A stretch of 64,000 nucleotides of DNA from Hyphomonadaceae bacterium (GCA_016791365.1 JAEUMT010000036.1:62001-126000), one strand, 5' to 3'. Positions 1 through 7,877 are shown, numbered from the stretch's first letter. Notes: generated from the sequence alone by a model not told the origin. Numbers and translations: made by a program.

Positions 1-178
1 CAAGATCGTCGGCTCGCCCACGATCTATGCATGGATCACGCAAGAGGGTCGCGGCTTCGAATGGCATATGGAGCCGTTCGATCTTGGCCTTATCGGCTTC
101 GCGGCGTTCGTGGCGGTGCTTGGGCGCGTGCTCGAAGCGGCTGCGAAAATCAAACAAGAGAACGATGAGATCGTCTGA
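1..178 (+). CDS. DUF2975-like membrane protein, C-terminal fragment
   Basis: This is the last 58 codons of a gene cut by the left edge of the window. The reading frame starts at base 2 and ends at a TGA that overlaps the next ATG in an ATGA junction. The tail has one hydrophobic segment followed by a charged end, KIKQENDEIV, closely resembling the end of the next gene (LKAENDQIV). That places it as a paralogue of the downstream protein in the DUF2975 family of small multi-pass membrane proteins, whose biochemical role is unknown. Such proteins are commonly encoded with a small XRE regulator, as here. The family assignment rests on the tail and the neighbours only. Confidence 0.6.
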   Translation, partial: KIVGSPTIYAWITQEGRGFEWHMEPFDLGLIGFAAFVAVLGRVLEAAAKIKQENDEIV

Positions 179-696
179 TGAGTAAAGCAGATATCCGTAT
201 TCAAAAGGCGCGCGCGCAAGCCGGGCAGATGCGCGTGATGGGCGCGGTGCTGATCCCAATGCTCGCGGCGGCGATCGGATTGCCGTTGATCGGTGAGGTG
301 TACCTCGTATCATTCGAACCTGCGCCATGGGCGGTTGAAGTCGGCGCGCCGTCCGCGGTCTTGATCAAGCTTCTGAGCTATGCGCCTGCCATGGCGGCGG
401 CTGCCGCTGTCGTTATGCTGCAGCCTGCACTCGTCGAATATCATGAAGGCCGGTTCGTCTCCGACAAAGCCAGCGCCGCGTTTCAACTCGCGGGTATCTG
501 GGCGCTTGCGGCGTTCTTCTTGAAGCTGCTTGTTGCTCCGCTCGTGATCTCTTTGCTGGGCGGGGCGCCGTTCACATGGCGCTTCGATCCGCTGGACATC
601 GCGCTGATGGTATTTGCCGCTTCCGTTATGATGATTGGCGGCGTGCTTGATGCGGCGGTGGCTGCGCTCAAAGCCGAGAACGATCAGATCGTGTGA
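178..696 (+). CDS. DUF2975-like integral membrane protein
   Basis: A 172-residue protein with four apparent transmembrane segments (about residues 20-42, 58-82, 100-125 and 135-160). It ends in the same LKAENDQIV-type tail as the upstream gene, so the two are probably tandem paralogues. The start overlaps the upstream stop (ATGA), and its own stop overlaps the ATG of the XRE regulator, indicating one translationally coupled operon. DUF2975 proteins are usually paired with a YozG-like Cro/C1 regulator and have no established biochemical role. Function here is therefore unknown; a membrane partner or sensor for the regulator is inference. Confidence 0.7.
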   Translation: MSKADIRIQKARAQAGQMRVMGAVLIPMLAAAIGLPLIGEVYLVSFEPAPWAVEVGAPSAVLIKLLSYAPAMAAAAAVVMLQPALVEYHEGRFVSDKASAAFQLAGIWALAAFFLKLLVAPLVISLLGGAPFTWRFDPLDIALMVFAASVMMIGGVLDAAVAALKAENDQIV

Positions 697-932
697 TGCT
701 GCGGATCGTGGTCACCCTCGATGTGATGCTTGCGCGCCGCAAGATGAAGTCGAAAGACTTGGCCGAGCGCGTGGGCATTACGGAAGCGAACCTGTCGCTG
801 CTGCGCACCGGCAAGGTGAAGGGCGTGCGGTTCGAAACGCTGGCGAAGATTTGCGAAGTGCTGGAGTGCAAGCCTTCGGATTTGCTGGATGTGGAAGAGG
901 GCGTGGCGGTGAGTGAGGGCGGGGACGTCTAG
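696..932 (+). CDS. XRE/Cro-C1 family small transcriptional regulator
   Basis: A 78-residue protein that is almost entirely one helix-turn-helix domain of the YozG/Cro type. It runs from LDVMLARRKMKSKDLAERVG through the recognition region TEANLSLLRTGKVKGVRF to ECKPSDLLD, the family's usual end. It is expected to bind DNA as a dimer. ATG at 696 is preferred over the in-frame GTG at 693 because it forms a TGATG overlap with the DUF2975 stop. The pairing with two DUF2975-like genes is the typical arrangement; targets cannot be read from the sequence. Confidence 0.85.
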   Translation: MLRIVVTLDVMLARRKMKSKDLAERVGITEANLSLLRTGKVKGVRFETLAKICEVLECKPSDLLDVEEGVAVSEGGDV

Positions 933-935
933 CAT

Positions 936-1019
936 CACCCATTCCCGGGGCGAGGCGGAGCCGAGAGCCCGGGACCCGGCTCGCACCCCGGCCTTCGCCG
1001 GGGTCGCGTCCGGGAAGCG
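936..1019. repeat. Intergenic palindromic repeat (R3/R3' family)
   Basis: This gap between convergent genes holds a CACCCATTCCCGGGG arm and a second hairpin in which CACCCCGGCCTTCGCCGGGG is flanked by GGACCCGG and CCGGGAAGCG. Almost the same sequence recurs at 60806-60853, and CCCGGGAATGGGTG arms recur near 39.2, 40.3 and 60.8 kb. It lies between convergent stops, so it may also act as a transcription terminator. Confidence 0.75.
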
Positions 1020-1020
1020 C

Positions 1021-1764
1021 TTAGCTCGTGGCGAACAGGACTGCTGCTTGGATGAGATACACGGCGCCGAGCGCCGTTACGATCCAGCGCGTGTACTTCA
1101 AGAAGTTCACGTCGCTCATCCGGTCGAGCACTTTGCCGCCCAGCCATGCGCCGATCATCGCCAGGGGCGCGGCGACCAGGAAGAACCACCAGGGCGGCAG
1201 GCCTGTTTCAACGGCGGTGATCAGCGGCACGCCGTAGAACACCATCTTGACTGTGTGACTGAACGCCTGCGTTGCGGCCTTCGTCGCGACGATGGCGTGG
1301 CGCGGCAGGCCGGTGCGGACGAAGAAGACGTCGAGCAGCGGGCCGGAGACGCCGGCGATGACGTTGAGGCCGGTCACCGTCAGCCCGCACGCCACCGCAT
1401 GGGCGGGCTTGGCGGCATCGAGATGAAACGCGCGCTTCGGCAGCCATGCGAGGCCGGGCACCAGACCGAGCATCAGATAGACCCACGCCTTGGTTGGATC
1501 ATAGGTGACTGACGCCAGCAGCCCCGCCGCGATCGCCGAGCCCGCGCCGTAGAGCACGATGATCCGCCAATCGATGTGGGCCCGATGCAGAAACGCGCGC
1601 CAACCGTTCGATACGAACTGCAACGCCCCATGCGTGACCATCGCGGCGGAGACAGGCATGGCGAGTGTCAGCCCGCCCATCAGCATGAGGCCACCCGCCA
1701 TGCCGAAAACGCCGGACACGGTGGCGGTGACGAGGACGAGAAGGAGGAGAGCGAACTGGGTCAT
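1021..1764 (-). CDS. TauE/SafE (TSUP) family membrane permease
   Basis: A 247-residue, strongly hydrophobic protein with about eight membrane segments in the two-half TSUP layout. It opens with LLLVLVTATVSGVFGMAGG and a second half begins near GLTVTGLNVIAGVSGP. These glycine-rich SGxxGxxGG-like stretches are the family signature. TSUP proteins export or import sulfite, sulfoacetate or other small anions across the inner membrane. The start at 1764 (MTQFALLLL) is chosen because the in-frame sequence upstream (MLPIWTAGALCC) is not conserved in character. The gene stands alone, so the substrate cannot be inferred. Confidence 0.8.
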   Translation of the reverse strand: MTQFALLLLVLVTATVSGVFGMAGGLMLMGGLTLAMPVSAAMVTHGALQFVSNGWRAFLHRAHIDWRIIVLYGAGSAIAAGLLASVTYDPTKAWVYLMLGLVPGLAWLPKRAFHLDAAKPAHAVACGLTVTGLNVIAGVSGPLLDVFFVRTGLPRHAIVATKAATQAFSHTVKMVFYGVPLITAVETGLPPWWFFLVAAPLAMIGAWLGGKVLDRMSDVNFLKYTRWIVTALGAVYLIQAAVLFATS

Positions 1765-1861
1765 AGCGCAGCAGAGGGCGCCGGCGGTCCATATTGGGAG
1801 CAACGATTGTGCATTCCTGGAGCGGCAGCGATCAGTGGCACGCGCGTCTCCTCCGCAAGTA

Positions 1862-2452
1862 TCAGCCTAAGACCAGGAGCCGCTTTTCCAGCCCCGCCTT
1901 CACTTCCGGCCACTCTTCGCGGATCACTGAGAACCAGGCGGTGTCGCGCAGGCTGCCGTCGGCGCGGCGCATGTGTTTGCGGTGGATGCCTTCAAACCGC
2001 GCGCCCATCTTCAACATCGCCGCGCGTGAGTGTTCGTTGAGCGCATCGGTCTTGAGTTCGACGCGCTCGGCGCCTTGGTCGAAGGCGTTGCCGATGAGCA
2101 GCAGTTTGCAGGTTGGGTTGACGATGCCGCCTTGCGCGGCGCGGGCGTACCAGGTGGAGCCGATTTCAACGCCGGCTTCGCGCGGGCGAATGTTGAGGTA
2201 GCAGCTCTGGCCGATGAGTTCGCCGTTCCAGAATACGGCGTGCGGGATGGAGCGGCCCGCGGCTTGATCGGCCCGCAGAAATTCGAACCACGCACCGTAG
2301 CCTTGCCTGGCGACAGGAAACGGGATGTGTCGGAACAGGTCGGGGTCGGCCCCGGCGACGGCCGTCAGTCCGGCGCGGTGATGCGGCTCGAACGGCTCCA
2401 GCCGCACAGGCCCGTGCTCCAGTATCCTTGCGGCAAGGTCCATAGCGCGCAT
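1862..2452 (-). CDS. GNAT family N-acetyltransferase (RimJ/RimL-like)
   Basis: A protein of about 196 residues with the RimJ/RimL acetyltransferase layout. It has an N-terminal [13 protein letters not shown] strand-helix, a central [22 protein letters not shown] segment typical of the ribosomal-protein acetyltransferase subgroup, and a C-terminal [20 protein letters not shown] stretch with the LNxxS motif before MGARFEG. It should transfer acetyl from acetyl-CoA to an amine. Three in-frame starts (GTG 2464, ATG 2452, ATG 2443) are close together and none has a decisive ribosome site. The substrate is unknown; it is divergent from the acyl-CoA dehydrogenase gene. Confidence 0.8.
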   Translation of the reverse strand: MRAMDLAARILEHGPVRLEPFEPHHRAGLTAVAGADPDLFRHIPFPVARQGYGAWFEFLRADQAAGRSIPHAVFWNGELIGQSCYLNIRPREAGVEIGSTWYARAAQGGIVNPTCKLLLIGNAFDQGAERVELKTDALNEHSRAAMLKMGARFEGIHRKHMRRADGSLRDTAWFSVIREEWPEVKAGLEKRLLVLG

Positions 2453-2518
2453 TGCCCCCGTCACGCCCCGGCTTTAGCGTGCCGCCCAACAAGCCGCCAG
2501 CGCGCCGGAGGACCTCCC

Positions 2519-3805
2519 ATGCATTTCGAACATTCGCCGAAGACCAAAGAGTGGATGGGCCGCGTCAGCAAGTTCATGGACGACCATATCGTCCCGGCCG
2601 TGCCGGCTTATGAGGCGCAGCAGAAGGAAGGCGGGCGGTGGAAAGTCATTCAGGTTGTGGAAGACCTGAAGGTGAAGGCCAGGAAAGAGGGCCTGTGGAA
2701 TTTCTTCATGCCGCCGTCGAGCGGCCATCCCAAGGTTGATGACACGTTCAACTTTGAAGGCGAGCAACTCACCAACCTCGAATATGCGCCGCTCGCTGAG
2801 ATTATGGGGCGCGTCGGGTTTGCATCCGAAGTGTTCAATTGCTCGGCGCCCGACACCGGCAACATGGAAGTGCTGGAGCGCTACGGCACGCGCGAGCAGA
2901 AAGATCAGTGGCTGACATCGCTGATGAACGGTGAAATCCGCTCGGCATTCCTGATGACGGAGCCGGCCGTCGCTTCGTCTGACGCGACCAATATTCAGTG
3001 CGAGATCAAGCGCGACGGGAATGATTACGTGATCAACGGCCGCAAGTGGTGGTCGTCGGGCGCCGGTGATCCGCGCTGCAAGGTCGCGATCCTGATGGGC
3101 AAGACCAATCCGGATAATCCCAAGCACAGCCAGCAGAGCCAGATTTTGGTGCCGCTCGATGCGAAGGGCGTGAACATTCTGCGACCGCTCTACGTGTTTG
3201 GATATGATGACGCGCCGCATGGGCACATGGAAATCGAGTTGAAGGATGTGCGCGTGCCGGCGTCGAACTTGTTGCTCGGCGAAGGGCGCGGGTTTGAGAT
3301 CGCGCAGGGGCGTTTGGGTCCGGGGCGTATTCACCATTGCATGCGCACGATCGGTGCGGCGGAGGCGGCGCTTGAGGCGCTGTGCAAGCGGATCACGACG
3401 CGGGTGGCGTTCGGTAAGACGATCGCCGAGCACTCGGTCTGGGAGCAGCGCATCGCCGAGGCGCGGACCGATATCGAGATGAACCGGCTGCTGTGCCTCA
3501 AGGCTGCGTACATGATGGACGTCGCCGGCAACAAAGTCGCGAAGAACGAGATCGCGATGATCAAGCTTTCGGCGCCGCGCATGGCGCTGAAGATCATCGA
3601 CGACGCGATCCAGGCGCATGGCGGCGCCGGCGTGTGCCAGGATTTCGGCCTCGCCAAATCATACGCCGGCATTCGCACGCTGCGTTTGGCTGACGGTCCG
3701 GATGAAGTGCATGCGCGTTCGATCGCGATGCAGGAACTCGGCAAGTATGGCTGGACAGGCAAGCGCTCGAAAGATGATGGCGTGAGCCTGCCCGGCATGC
3801 GTTGA
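2519..3805 (+). CDS. Acyl-CoA dehydrogenase, ACAD10/11-like
   Basis: A 428-residue flavoprotein of the acyl-CoA dehydrogenase family. The all-alpha N-terminal domain is followed by the flavin-binding beta domain with [17 protein letters not shown] (about residues 143-160) and a C-terminal helical domain carrying [19 protein letters not shown], the usual late signature. The opening resembles the C-terminal half of animal ACAD10/ACAD11 more than short-chain enzymes, which suggests long or 4-hydroxy acyl-CoA substrates. ATG at 2519 follows a good GGAGGA site; the longer frame upstream is antisense to the GNAT gene. A matching APH-type kinase is encoded at 12012-13091. Confidence 0.92.
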   Translation: MHFEHSPKTKEWMGRVSKFMDDHIVPAVPAYEAQQKEGGRWKVIQVVEDLKVKARKEGLWNFFMPPSSGHPKVDDTFNFEGEQLTNLEYAPLAEIMGRVGFASEVFNCSAPDTGNMEVLERYGTREQKDQWLTSLMNGEIRSAFLMTEPAVASSDATNIQCEIKRDGNDYVINGRKWWSSGAGDPRCKVAILMGKTNPDNPKHSQQSQILVPLDAKGVNILRPLYVFGYDDAPHGHMEIELKDVRVPASNLLLGEGRGFEIAQGRLGPGRIHHCMRTIGAAEAALEALCKRITTRVAFGKTIAEHSVWEQRIAEARTDIEMNRLLCLKAAYMMDVAGNKVAKNEIAMIKLSAPRMALKIIDDAIQAHGGAGVCQDFGLAKSYAGIRTLRLADGPDEVHARSIAMQELGKYGWTGKRSKDDGVSLPGMR

Positions 3806-4218
3806 TGCTTTTTGCCTGGGGCGTAAGTGCGCTGGCGCTGATGATCGGCGCTGGTCTTGGCGCGCGCGCGCTGATCGACCCTGAATGGGCGGCGAAGTTC
3901 GTGCGCCTCAAGGCTGACGAACAAGGCGGCGGCCAAGCGGAGTTTCGCGCGACGTTCGGCGGCGTGTTCCTGGCGCTGCACGCGGCGGCGTTGTTGCTGA
4001 CCGGGTTTTACCTGCTTGGCGGCGAGTACGTGATCGGCGTGTGCGCGACGGGCGCGGCGTTCGTGATCGCGGCGGGTTGGGGCGGGGCCGCAACGGGGCG
4101 CGCAATTTCGATGTGGCGCGACGGCGCCGACACCAAGTTCAACCGCATGAGCGTCGGCGTTGAAGCCGCGATGGCGTTTGCGATCGCGATGCCTTGGCTG
4201 GTGTGGTTTTTGCTTTGA
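3805..4218 (+). CDS. Small four-helix membrane protein, unknown function
   Basis: A 137-residue hydrophobic protein with four predicted membrane helices (about residues 2-24, 50-70, 75-97 and 115-137) and a charged loop DPEWAAKFVRLKADEQGGGQ after helix 1. The layout resembles DUF4345-type four-helix proteins, but I do not claim the family. Its ATG overlaps the stop of the acyl-CoA dehydrogenase gene (TGATG), so the two are probably co-translated. No catalytic motif is visible. Confidence 0.65.
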   Translation: MLFAWGVSALALMIGAGLGARALIDPEWAAKFVRLKADEQGGGQAEFRATFGGVFLALHAAALLLTGFYLLGGEYVIGVCATGAAFVIAAGWGGAATGRAISMWRDGADTKFNRMSVGVEAAMAFAIAMPWLVWFLL

Positions 4219-4245
4219 GTCGGTTGAAATGCTATATTGGTTGGC

Positions 4246-4497
4246 ATGAAGACGCTTACCATCACCATTTCCGATGCAACTCTGGAAAAGCTGGCCGATC
4301 ATGCCGCCGAGAATGGCAAGACGTCGGAGGAGTGGGCCTCCTGGATGCTTGAAGATAAGTATGACGACGATTGGCTCAACGACTTGAGCGAAGAAGATCG
4401 CGCCAGTCTCGCGGAAGCACTGGCCGAGGCCGATCGCGGTGAGACGATTCCGCACGAGCAAGTCATGGAAGAGATGCGGCGCAAGTTCGGGTGGTAA
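4246..4497 (+). CDS. Antitoxin of a ParD/RelB-like toxin-antitoxin pair
   Basis: An 83-residue acidic protein. The N-terminal part, MKTLTITISDATLEKLADHA, looks like a ribbon-helix-helix DNA-binding segment. The remainder (SEEDRASLAEALAEADRGE and EEMRRKFGW) is the acidic helix that typically wraps the toxin. It should neutralise the ParE-like product of the next gene and repress the pair's own promoter. ATG 4246 is chosen over the TTG at 4237. The stop lies inside the next gene, giving a 7-bp overlap typical of toxin-antitoxin operons. Confidence 0.8.
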   Translation: MKTLTITISDATLEKLADHAAENGKTSEEWASWMLEDKYDDDWLNDLSEEDRASLAEALAEADRGETIPHEQVMEEMRRKFGW

Positions 4498-4766
4498 TCG
4501 AGTGGTCGCTGCGCGCGCAAAGCGACCTCGAACGCATTGTTGCCGATATCTCACGCCATAGCCCCGCGGGGGCAAAGCGCGTGCTTGATCGCATCAGAAA
4601 ACGCGTTGACGACCTGAACCAATTTTCAGCTCAAGGCGTCGCACGGCCCCGCCACGTCTATCGCCTTGATATTGCACGCACGCCTTATTTCGCTCTCTAT
4701 CGAATTTCGAGCGACAAGATCGTCATTCTGAAAGTCATTCATGGCCGCCGCAACCGGCGCTCCTAG
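4491..4766 (+). CDS. ParE/RelE-superfamily toxin
   Basis: A 91-residue basic protein beginning at GTG 4491 inside the antitoxin gene. It has the ParE/RelE fold order: IEWSLRAQSDLERIVADIS, then a helical hairpin, then PYFALYRISSDKIVILKVIHGRRNRR. The closing V-x-HGRR is the standard ParE-type ending. Family members inhibit DNA gyrase (ParE) or cleave mRNA at the ribosome (RelE); the sequence suggests the ParE branch, but activity is not proven. The stop overlaps the convergent DUF486 gene by four bases. Confidence 0.85.
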   Translation: MVIEWSLRAQSDLERIVADISRHSPAGAKRVLDRIRKRVDDLNQFSAQGVARPRHVYRLDIARTPYFALYRISSDKIVILKVIHGRRNRRS

Positions 4767-5125
4767 GCCGGCTTGCCCAGGAACACGAACGCGGCGCCGG
4801 CGGCGATGAGGATGAAGCCGACGAAGTGGTTCCAGCTTAGCTGCTCGCGCAGGAAGAGTGTCGAGAACACGACGAAGACGCAGAGCGTGATGACTTCCTG
4901 CATGGTCTTGAGTTCCGCTGTCGAATAGGCGGCTGAGCCGATGCGGTTCGCGGGCACGGCGAGGCAATATTCGACGAAGGCGATGCCCCATGAGATCACG
5001 ATCGCGATCAGAAGCGGCGTCGATTTGAACTTGAGGTGTCCGTACCAGGCGAACGTCATGAACACGTTTGAGGCGACGAGCATGATGATCGGCGCGACAT
5101 GCGGGGAAAAGAGGAAGGACGGCAT
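4763..5125 (-). CDS. DUF486 family membrane protein (DMT superfamily)
   Basis: A 120-residue protein with four transmembrane helices and the DUF486 pattern NVFMTFAWYGHLKF early, ISWGIAFVEYCLAVPANRIG in the middle and FSTLFLREQLSWNHFVGF near the end. DUF486 belongs to the drug/metabolite transporter superfamily and is half the size of a typical EamA carrier, so it probably works as a dimer. The start at 5125 follows a clear AAGGAG site; longer upstream frames run into a repeat. Substrate is unknown. Confidence 0.88.
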   Translation of the reverse strand: MPSFLFSPHVAPIIMLVASNVFMTFAWYGHLKFKSTPLLIAIVISWGIAFVEYCLAVPANRIGSAAYSTAELKTMQEVITLCVFVVFSTLFLREQLSWNHFVGFILIAAGAAFVFLGKPA

Positions 5126-5260
5126 GCGGGCTCCTTGAGTCGCCGCAAGGTTAGCACGCGCGCGTGCGGCGCCGGAGCGCGGGGCGCGGCGGCAAGGGGT
5201 GTCTTGGCGGCTCGAACGTAAGCGTGAGTGCGGCGACTGGTGCGCTGATAACGGCGATGA

Positions 5261-5366
5261 CGTCACCCTAGGGTCGCGCGTGAGTGCGATCCCGGGATCC
5301 AGGGTGACAGACGCGCTTTGTGACTTCTGGATCCCGGGTCTCGCTTTGCGAGCCCCAGGATGACGG
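5261..5366. repeat. R1 palindromic repeat in the 365-bp gap before arsR
   Basis: Two inverted arms: a left arm with CGTCACCC and GATCCCGGGATCCAGGGTG, and a right arm CTGGATCCCGGG ending in CCCCAGGATGACGG. The same arm sequences occur at 11844-11942, 13156-13255, 13319-13416 and 45525-45631. The gap 5126-5491 between DUF486 and arsR contains this element plus the ars promoter and no other convincing gene. Confidence 0.85.
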
Positions 5367-5452
5367 ACGCGCGAGGTCTCGCGTCGCCTACCAGTCAACG
5401 CCTCGCCGGCGTCCCGCTGGCGGTCCAAGGAGGAGCGGTGTGCGGCGCGATC

Positions 5453-5494
5453 TTGACGTATTATTATTTCGATGTTACTGGAAATATCGAAATG
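5453..5494 (+). promoter_or_regulatory. Putative ars promoter and ArsR operator
   Basis: A TTGACG box (5453-5458) precedes an AT-rich stretch with a perfect 8-bp inverted repeat, ATTTCGAT (5466-5473) and ATCGAAAT (5486-5493), with a 12-bp spacer. The position directly before arsR and the symmetry fit an ArsR-family operator. The right arm overlaps the arsR start codon, so a bound repressor would cover the initiation region. The -10 box is not clear. Confidence 0.65.
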
Positions 5495-5818
5495 AAAAGT
5501 CCACAAGCTGTCGAAGCCCTTGGGGCGCTGGCTAACGAACATCGCCTGGCGATTTACCGGCTGCTGGTGCAGGCGGGCCCTCAGGGGCGTCCGGCGGGCG
5601 CGATTGCGGACAAGCTTGATATGCCCGCTTCGTCGCTGTCGTTTCACCTGGCGCATCTGACCCGCGCTGGGTTGATCGAGCAGCGCCGCGAGAGCCGTTC
5701 GCTCATCTATTCGGCCGACTTCGCCGTCATGAATGGCCTTGTCGGCTTTCTCACCGAGAATTGCTGCGGCGGCGCAAGCTGCGCTCCCGCGGCGTCAGCC
5801 AGAAGGAAAGCGTCATGA
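5492..5818 (+). CDS. arsR: ArsR family arsenical-responsive repressor
   Basis: A 108-residue winged-helix repressor: dimerisation helix AVEALGALANEHRLAIYRLL, recognition helix DMPASSLSFHLAHLTRAGLI, and wing RRESRSLIYSADF. The C-terminus carries Cys91, Cys92 and Cys97 (NCCGGASC). This resembles the C-terminal vicinal-cysteine As(III) site of AfArsR-type repressors rather than the classical CxC site in the recognition helix. Binding of arsenite or trivalent organoarsenical should release the operator. It is first in a five-gene operon; the stop overlaps the arsI start (ATGA). Confidence 0.93.
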   Translation: MKSPQAVEALGALANEHRLAIYRLLVQAGPQGRPAGAIADKLDMPASSLSFHLAHLTRAGLIEQRRESRSLIYSADFAVMNGLVGFLTENCCGGASCAPAASARRKAS

Positions 5819-6276
5819 AGCGCCTCCATGTGCATGTCGGCGTCAACGACCTCGATCAATCGATCAGGTTCTATTCTAATCTGTTCGCCGTTGAGCCCAC
5901 TGTCCTCAAGAACGACTACGCCAAGTGGATGCTCGATGATCCGCGCGTGAACTTCGCCATCTCGACGCGTCAGGACGGCGGCGGTGTTCGTCATCTGGGC
6001 ATCCAGGTGGAGTCGCCGGAAGAACTGAGCGAGGTCTATGCGCGCTTGAAGTCGGCCGATGCGCCTGTGTTTGAAGAGGGCGCCACGACCTGTTGTTACG
6101 CAAAATCCGAGAAGTCCTGGATCAACGATCCGCAAGGCGTTGCTTGGGAAACCTTTCTGACAACGGGCGAGTCGATCACGTATGGCGGCGGAGTCGAAAG
6201 CGCCGCGCCCGAGTCACACGCCGCGACGAAGCCTGCCGCGTGCTGCGGTCCGCGCGCGCCCGAATCTGTCGCATGA
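5815..6276 (+). CDS. arsI: ArsI-type C-As lyase (VOC/glyoxalase fold)
   Basis: A 153-residue VOC-fold protein of the ArsI/CadI group. ArsI is a non-haem Fe(II) dioxygenase that breaks the carbon-arsenic bond of trivalent methyl- and aromatic arsenicals. The expected metal ligands are visible as His5, His60 and Glu112, and the substrate-binding vicinal cysteines as Cys93-Cys94 in ATTCCYAKSEKSW. A second CC pair (Cys133-Cys134) sits in the alanine-rich tail and may bind metal. CadI is an alternative name for the family, but the ars context favours ArsI. Overlaps arsR and arsC by four bases. Confidence 0.9.
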   Translation: MKRLHVHVGVNDLDQSIRFYSNLFAVEPTVLKNDYAKWMLDDPRVNFAISTRQDGGGVRHLGIQVESPEELSEVYARLKSADAPVFEEGATTCCYAKSEKSWINDPQGVAWETFLTTGESITYGGGVESAAPESHAATKPAACCGPRAPESVA

Positions 6277-6794
6277 CAGTGCGTCGCCCCTACAACGTGC
6301 TGTTTCTCTGCACGGGAAACTCGGCGCGTTCCGTGATGGCCGAGGCGATCCTCAATCGCGACGGCGGCGGCAAGTTTGTTGCGTATTCGGCGGGTTCAAT
6401 GCCGAAAGGCGAGGTGCATCCCGAGACGCTGGCGCTGTTGAAGCGCCTGAACTACGACACCAGTGTTTTTCGCTCGAAGAGTTGGGATGAGTTTGCCAAG
6501 CCGGATTCGCCGCCGCTCGATTTCGTGTTCACCGTTTGCGACAACGCCGCCGGAGAGGTCTGCCCGATCTGGCCGGGGCAACCGATGACGGCGCATTGGG
6601 GCGTGCCCGATCCGCCGTTGGCGAGCGGTTCGGCCACCGATATCGCGCGCACGTTCGCCAATGCTTATGGCGCGTTGCAGAACCGCATCGGGCTCTTTGT
6701 GAATCTGCCGTTCGAGGGTTTGGATCGTCTTTCGCTGCAAGCGCGCCTGAACACTATCGGCCGCTCCGGGGATCGAAACGGCAATGTTGCGTAG
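6273..6794 (+). CDS. arsC: Arsenate reductase, LMW-PTP-like fold
   Basis: A 173-residue arsenate reductase with the low-molecular-weight phosphatase fold. The P-loop CTGNSARS (Cys13) lies near the N-terminus, and Cys89 and Cys97 occur in FVFTVCDNAAGEVCPIWPG, followed by HWGVPDPP. It should reduce As(V) to As(III) using thioredoxin- or glutaredoxin-type electron donors through a cysteine cascade. ATG 6273 overlaps the arsI stop; a longer upstream frame is an antiframe of arsI. Its product, arsenite, would leave through the AqpS channel encoded two genes later. Confidence 0.93.
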   Translation: MTVRRPYNVLFLCTGNSARSVMAEAILNRDGGGKFVAYSAGSMPKGEVHPETLALLKRLNYDTSVFRSKSWDEFAKPDSPPLDFVFTVCDNAAGEVCPIWPGQPMTAHWGVPDPPLASGSATDIARTFANAYGALQNRIGLFVNLPFEGLDRLSLQARLNTIGRSGDRNGNVA

Positions 6795-7200
6795 CATCGA
6801 GCCCGGCGCGCCGGACTTCGAGGCGTTTGTCGCGGCGTTGCAGGCTGCGAAGCTGCCAGTTGAAGACCTGTTGTTCGAACCGTTTCGCTATTTCTGTATG
6901 GATGAAATTGCCTGGGGCGGATTTAGTGTGGAACGCGATGGTCTCATGCGCTCCGTTGTTGTGAAGCGGGAGGCCCGGGGGCGGGGCTTCGGCGCCCGCA
7001 TGATTGGCGCGCTTCTGGAGCGCGCGCGGCAGCAAGGCGTGGAGCGGCTGTGGCTGCTCACAACAGACGCCGCGCCGTTCTTTGAACGCTTGGGTTGGAC
7101 GCTTGCGGAACGATCATCGGCGCCGGCGGCGATCGCGGCGTCGCGGCAATTCAGCGGCTTATGTCCGGCGTCGGCGATGTTGATGGTGCGCGCGCTGTGA
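6784..7200 (+). CDS. arsN2: ArsN2-like GNAT acetyltransferase of the ars operon
   Basis: A 138-residue GNAT protein with the pattern of the arsenic-resistance acetyltransferase ArsN2: AKLPVEDLL, MRSVVVKREARGRGFGARM (acetyl-CoA pyrophosphate loop RGRGFG), LWLLTTDAAPFFERLGW, and the C-terminal RQFSGLCPASAMLM. The gene overlaps arsC by 11 bp and is in turn overlapped by aqpS. The substrate of ArsN2 proteins is not established; the related ArsN1 acetylates phosphinothricin or arsinothricin. The Cys in GLCPASA is a family feature that might touch arsenic, which is inference. Confidence 0.85.
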   Translation: MLRSIEPGAPDFEAFVAALQAAKLPVEDLLFEPFRYFCMDEIAWGGFSVERDGLMRSVVVKREARGRGFGARMIGALLERARQQGVERLWLLTTDAAPFFERLGWTLAERSSAPAAIAASRQFSGLCPASAMLMVRAL

Positions 7201-7877
7201 GCGATCTCCCGCGGCGCCTGGCGGCCGAACTCCTGGGTTCATGTATGTTGGCAGGCGTCGTCATCGGCTCAGGTGTGATGGCGGCGCGCTTATCGAATGG
7301 AAACGACGCGGTGGCGCTCCTGGCCAATGCCGGCGCGACGGCGGCCATGCTCTTCGTATTGATCACCGCGCTCGCGCCGATTTCCGGCGCGCACTTTAAT
7401 CCCGTGGTGACGTTGGTCATGACGCTCCGCCGCGCCATCCGGCCGCTTGACGGCGCCTTCTACGTCATCGTGCAAATCTGCGGCTGCGTCCTTGGCGCGA
7501 TGCTGGCTCACGCCATGTTTGGTTTGCCGCTTCTGCAGGTGGGATCGACGGCGCGCAGCGGCTTGAGCCAGGTGTTTTCCGAAGGCGTCGCGAGCTTCGC
7601 GCTCGTTGCTGTGATTTTGCTCGTTTCAAAGGTGCGCGAAAGCGCTATCCCCGCCGCCGTCGCGCTGACCATAGCCGCTGGTTATTGGTGGACGGCCTCG
7701 ACGTCATTCGCGAACCCTGCGATCACGGTCGCCCGCGCGTTCAGCGATACGTTCGCGGGCATCCGGCCCGATGATGCGCCCGCCTTCGTGATCGCTCAGC
7801 TGGCAGGCGCGCTGCTTGCCTGGCGGTGCTGCGCGTTCCTGGTTGGGGGCGCCGGCTTTTCACAGGCAAAGCGCTGA
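7197..7877 (+). CDS. aqpS: AqpS-like aquaglyceroporin, arsenite channel
   Basis: A 226-residue MIP-family channel with six membrane helices and two pore half-helices marked by NPVVT (in SGAHFNPVVT) and NPAIT (in TSFANPAITVAR). In rhizobial ars operons AqpS replaces an ArsB/ACR3 pump and lets arsenite produced by ArsC flow out down its gradient. The GTG start at 7197 is chosen because it makes a GTGA overlap with arsN2. It is last in the operon, and no ArsB, ACR3 or ArsM gene is seen nearby. Confidence 0.9.
   Translation: MSDLPRRLAAELLGSCMLAGVVIGSGVMAARLSNGNDAVALLANAGATAAMLFVLITALAPISGAHFNPVVTLVMTLRRAIRPLDGAFYVIVQICGCVLGAMLAHAMFGLPLLQVGSTARSGLSQVFSEGVASFALVAVILLVSKVRESAIPAAVALTIAAGYWWTASTSFANPAITVARAFSDTFAGIRPDDAPAFVIAQLAGALLAWRCCAFLVGGAGFSQAKR

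Noticed and set aside
2030-2518. 163-residue upstream extension of the acyl-CoA dehydrogenase frame
   Set aside because: It is antisense to the GNAT gene, and a strong GGAGGA site precedes ATG 2519.
4763-5656. Long version of the DUF486 protein (297 residues)
   Set aside because: The extra N-terminal part runs through the R1 repeat and the ars promoter; DUF486 proteins are about 110-120 residues and a good ribosome site precedes 5125.
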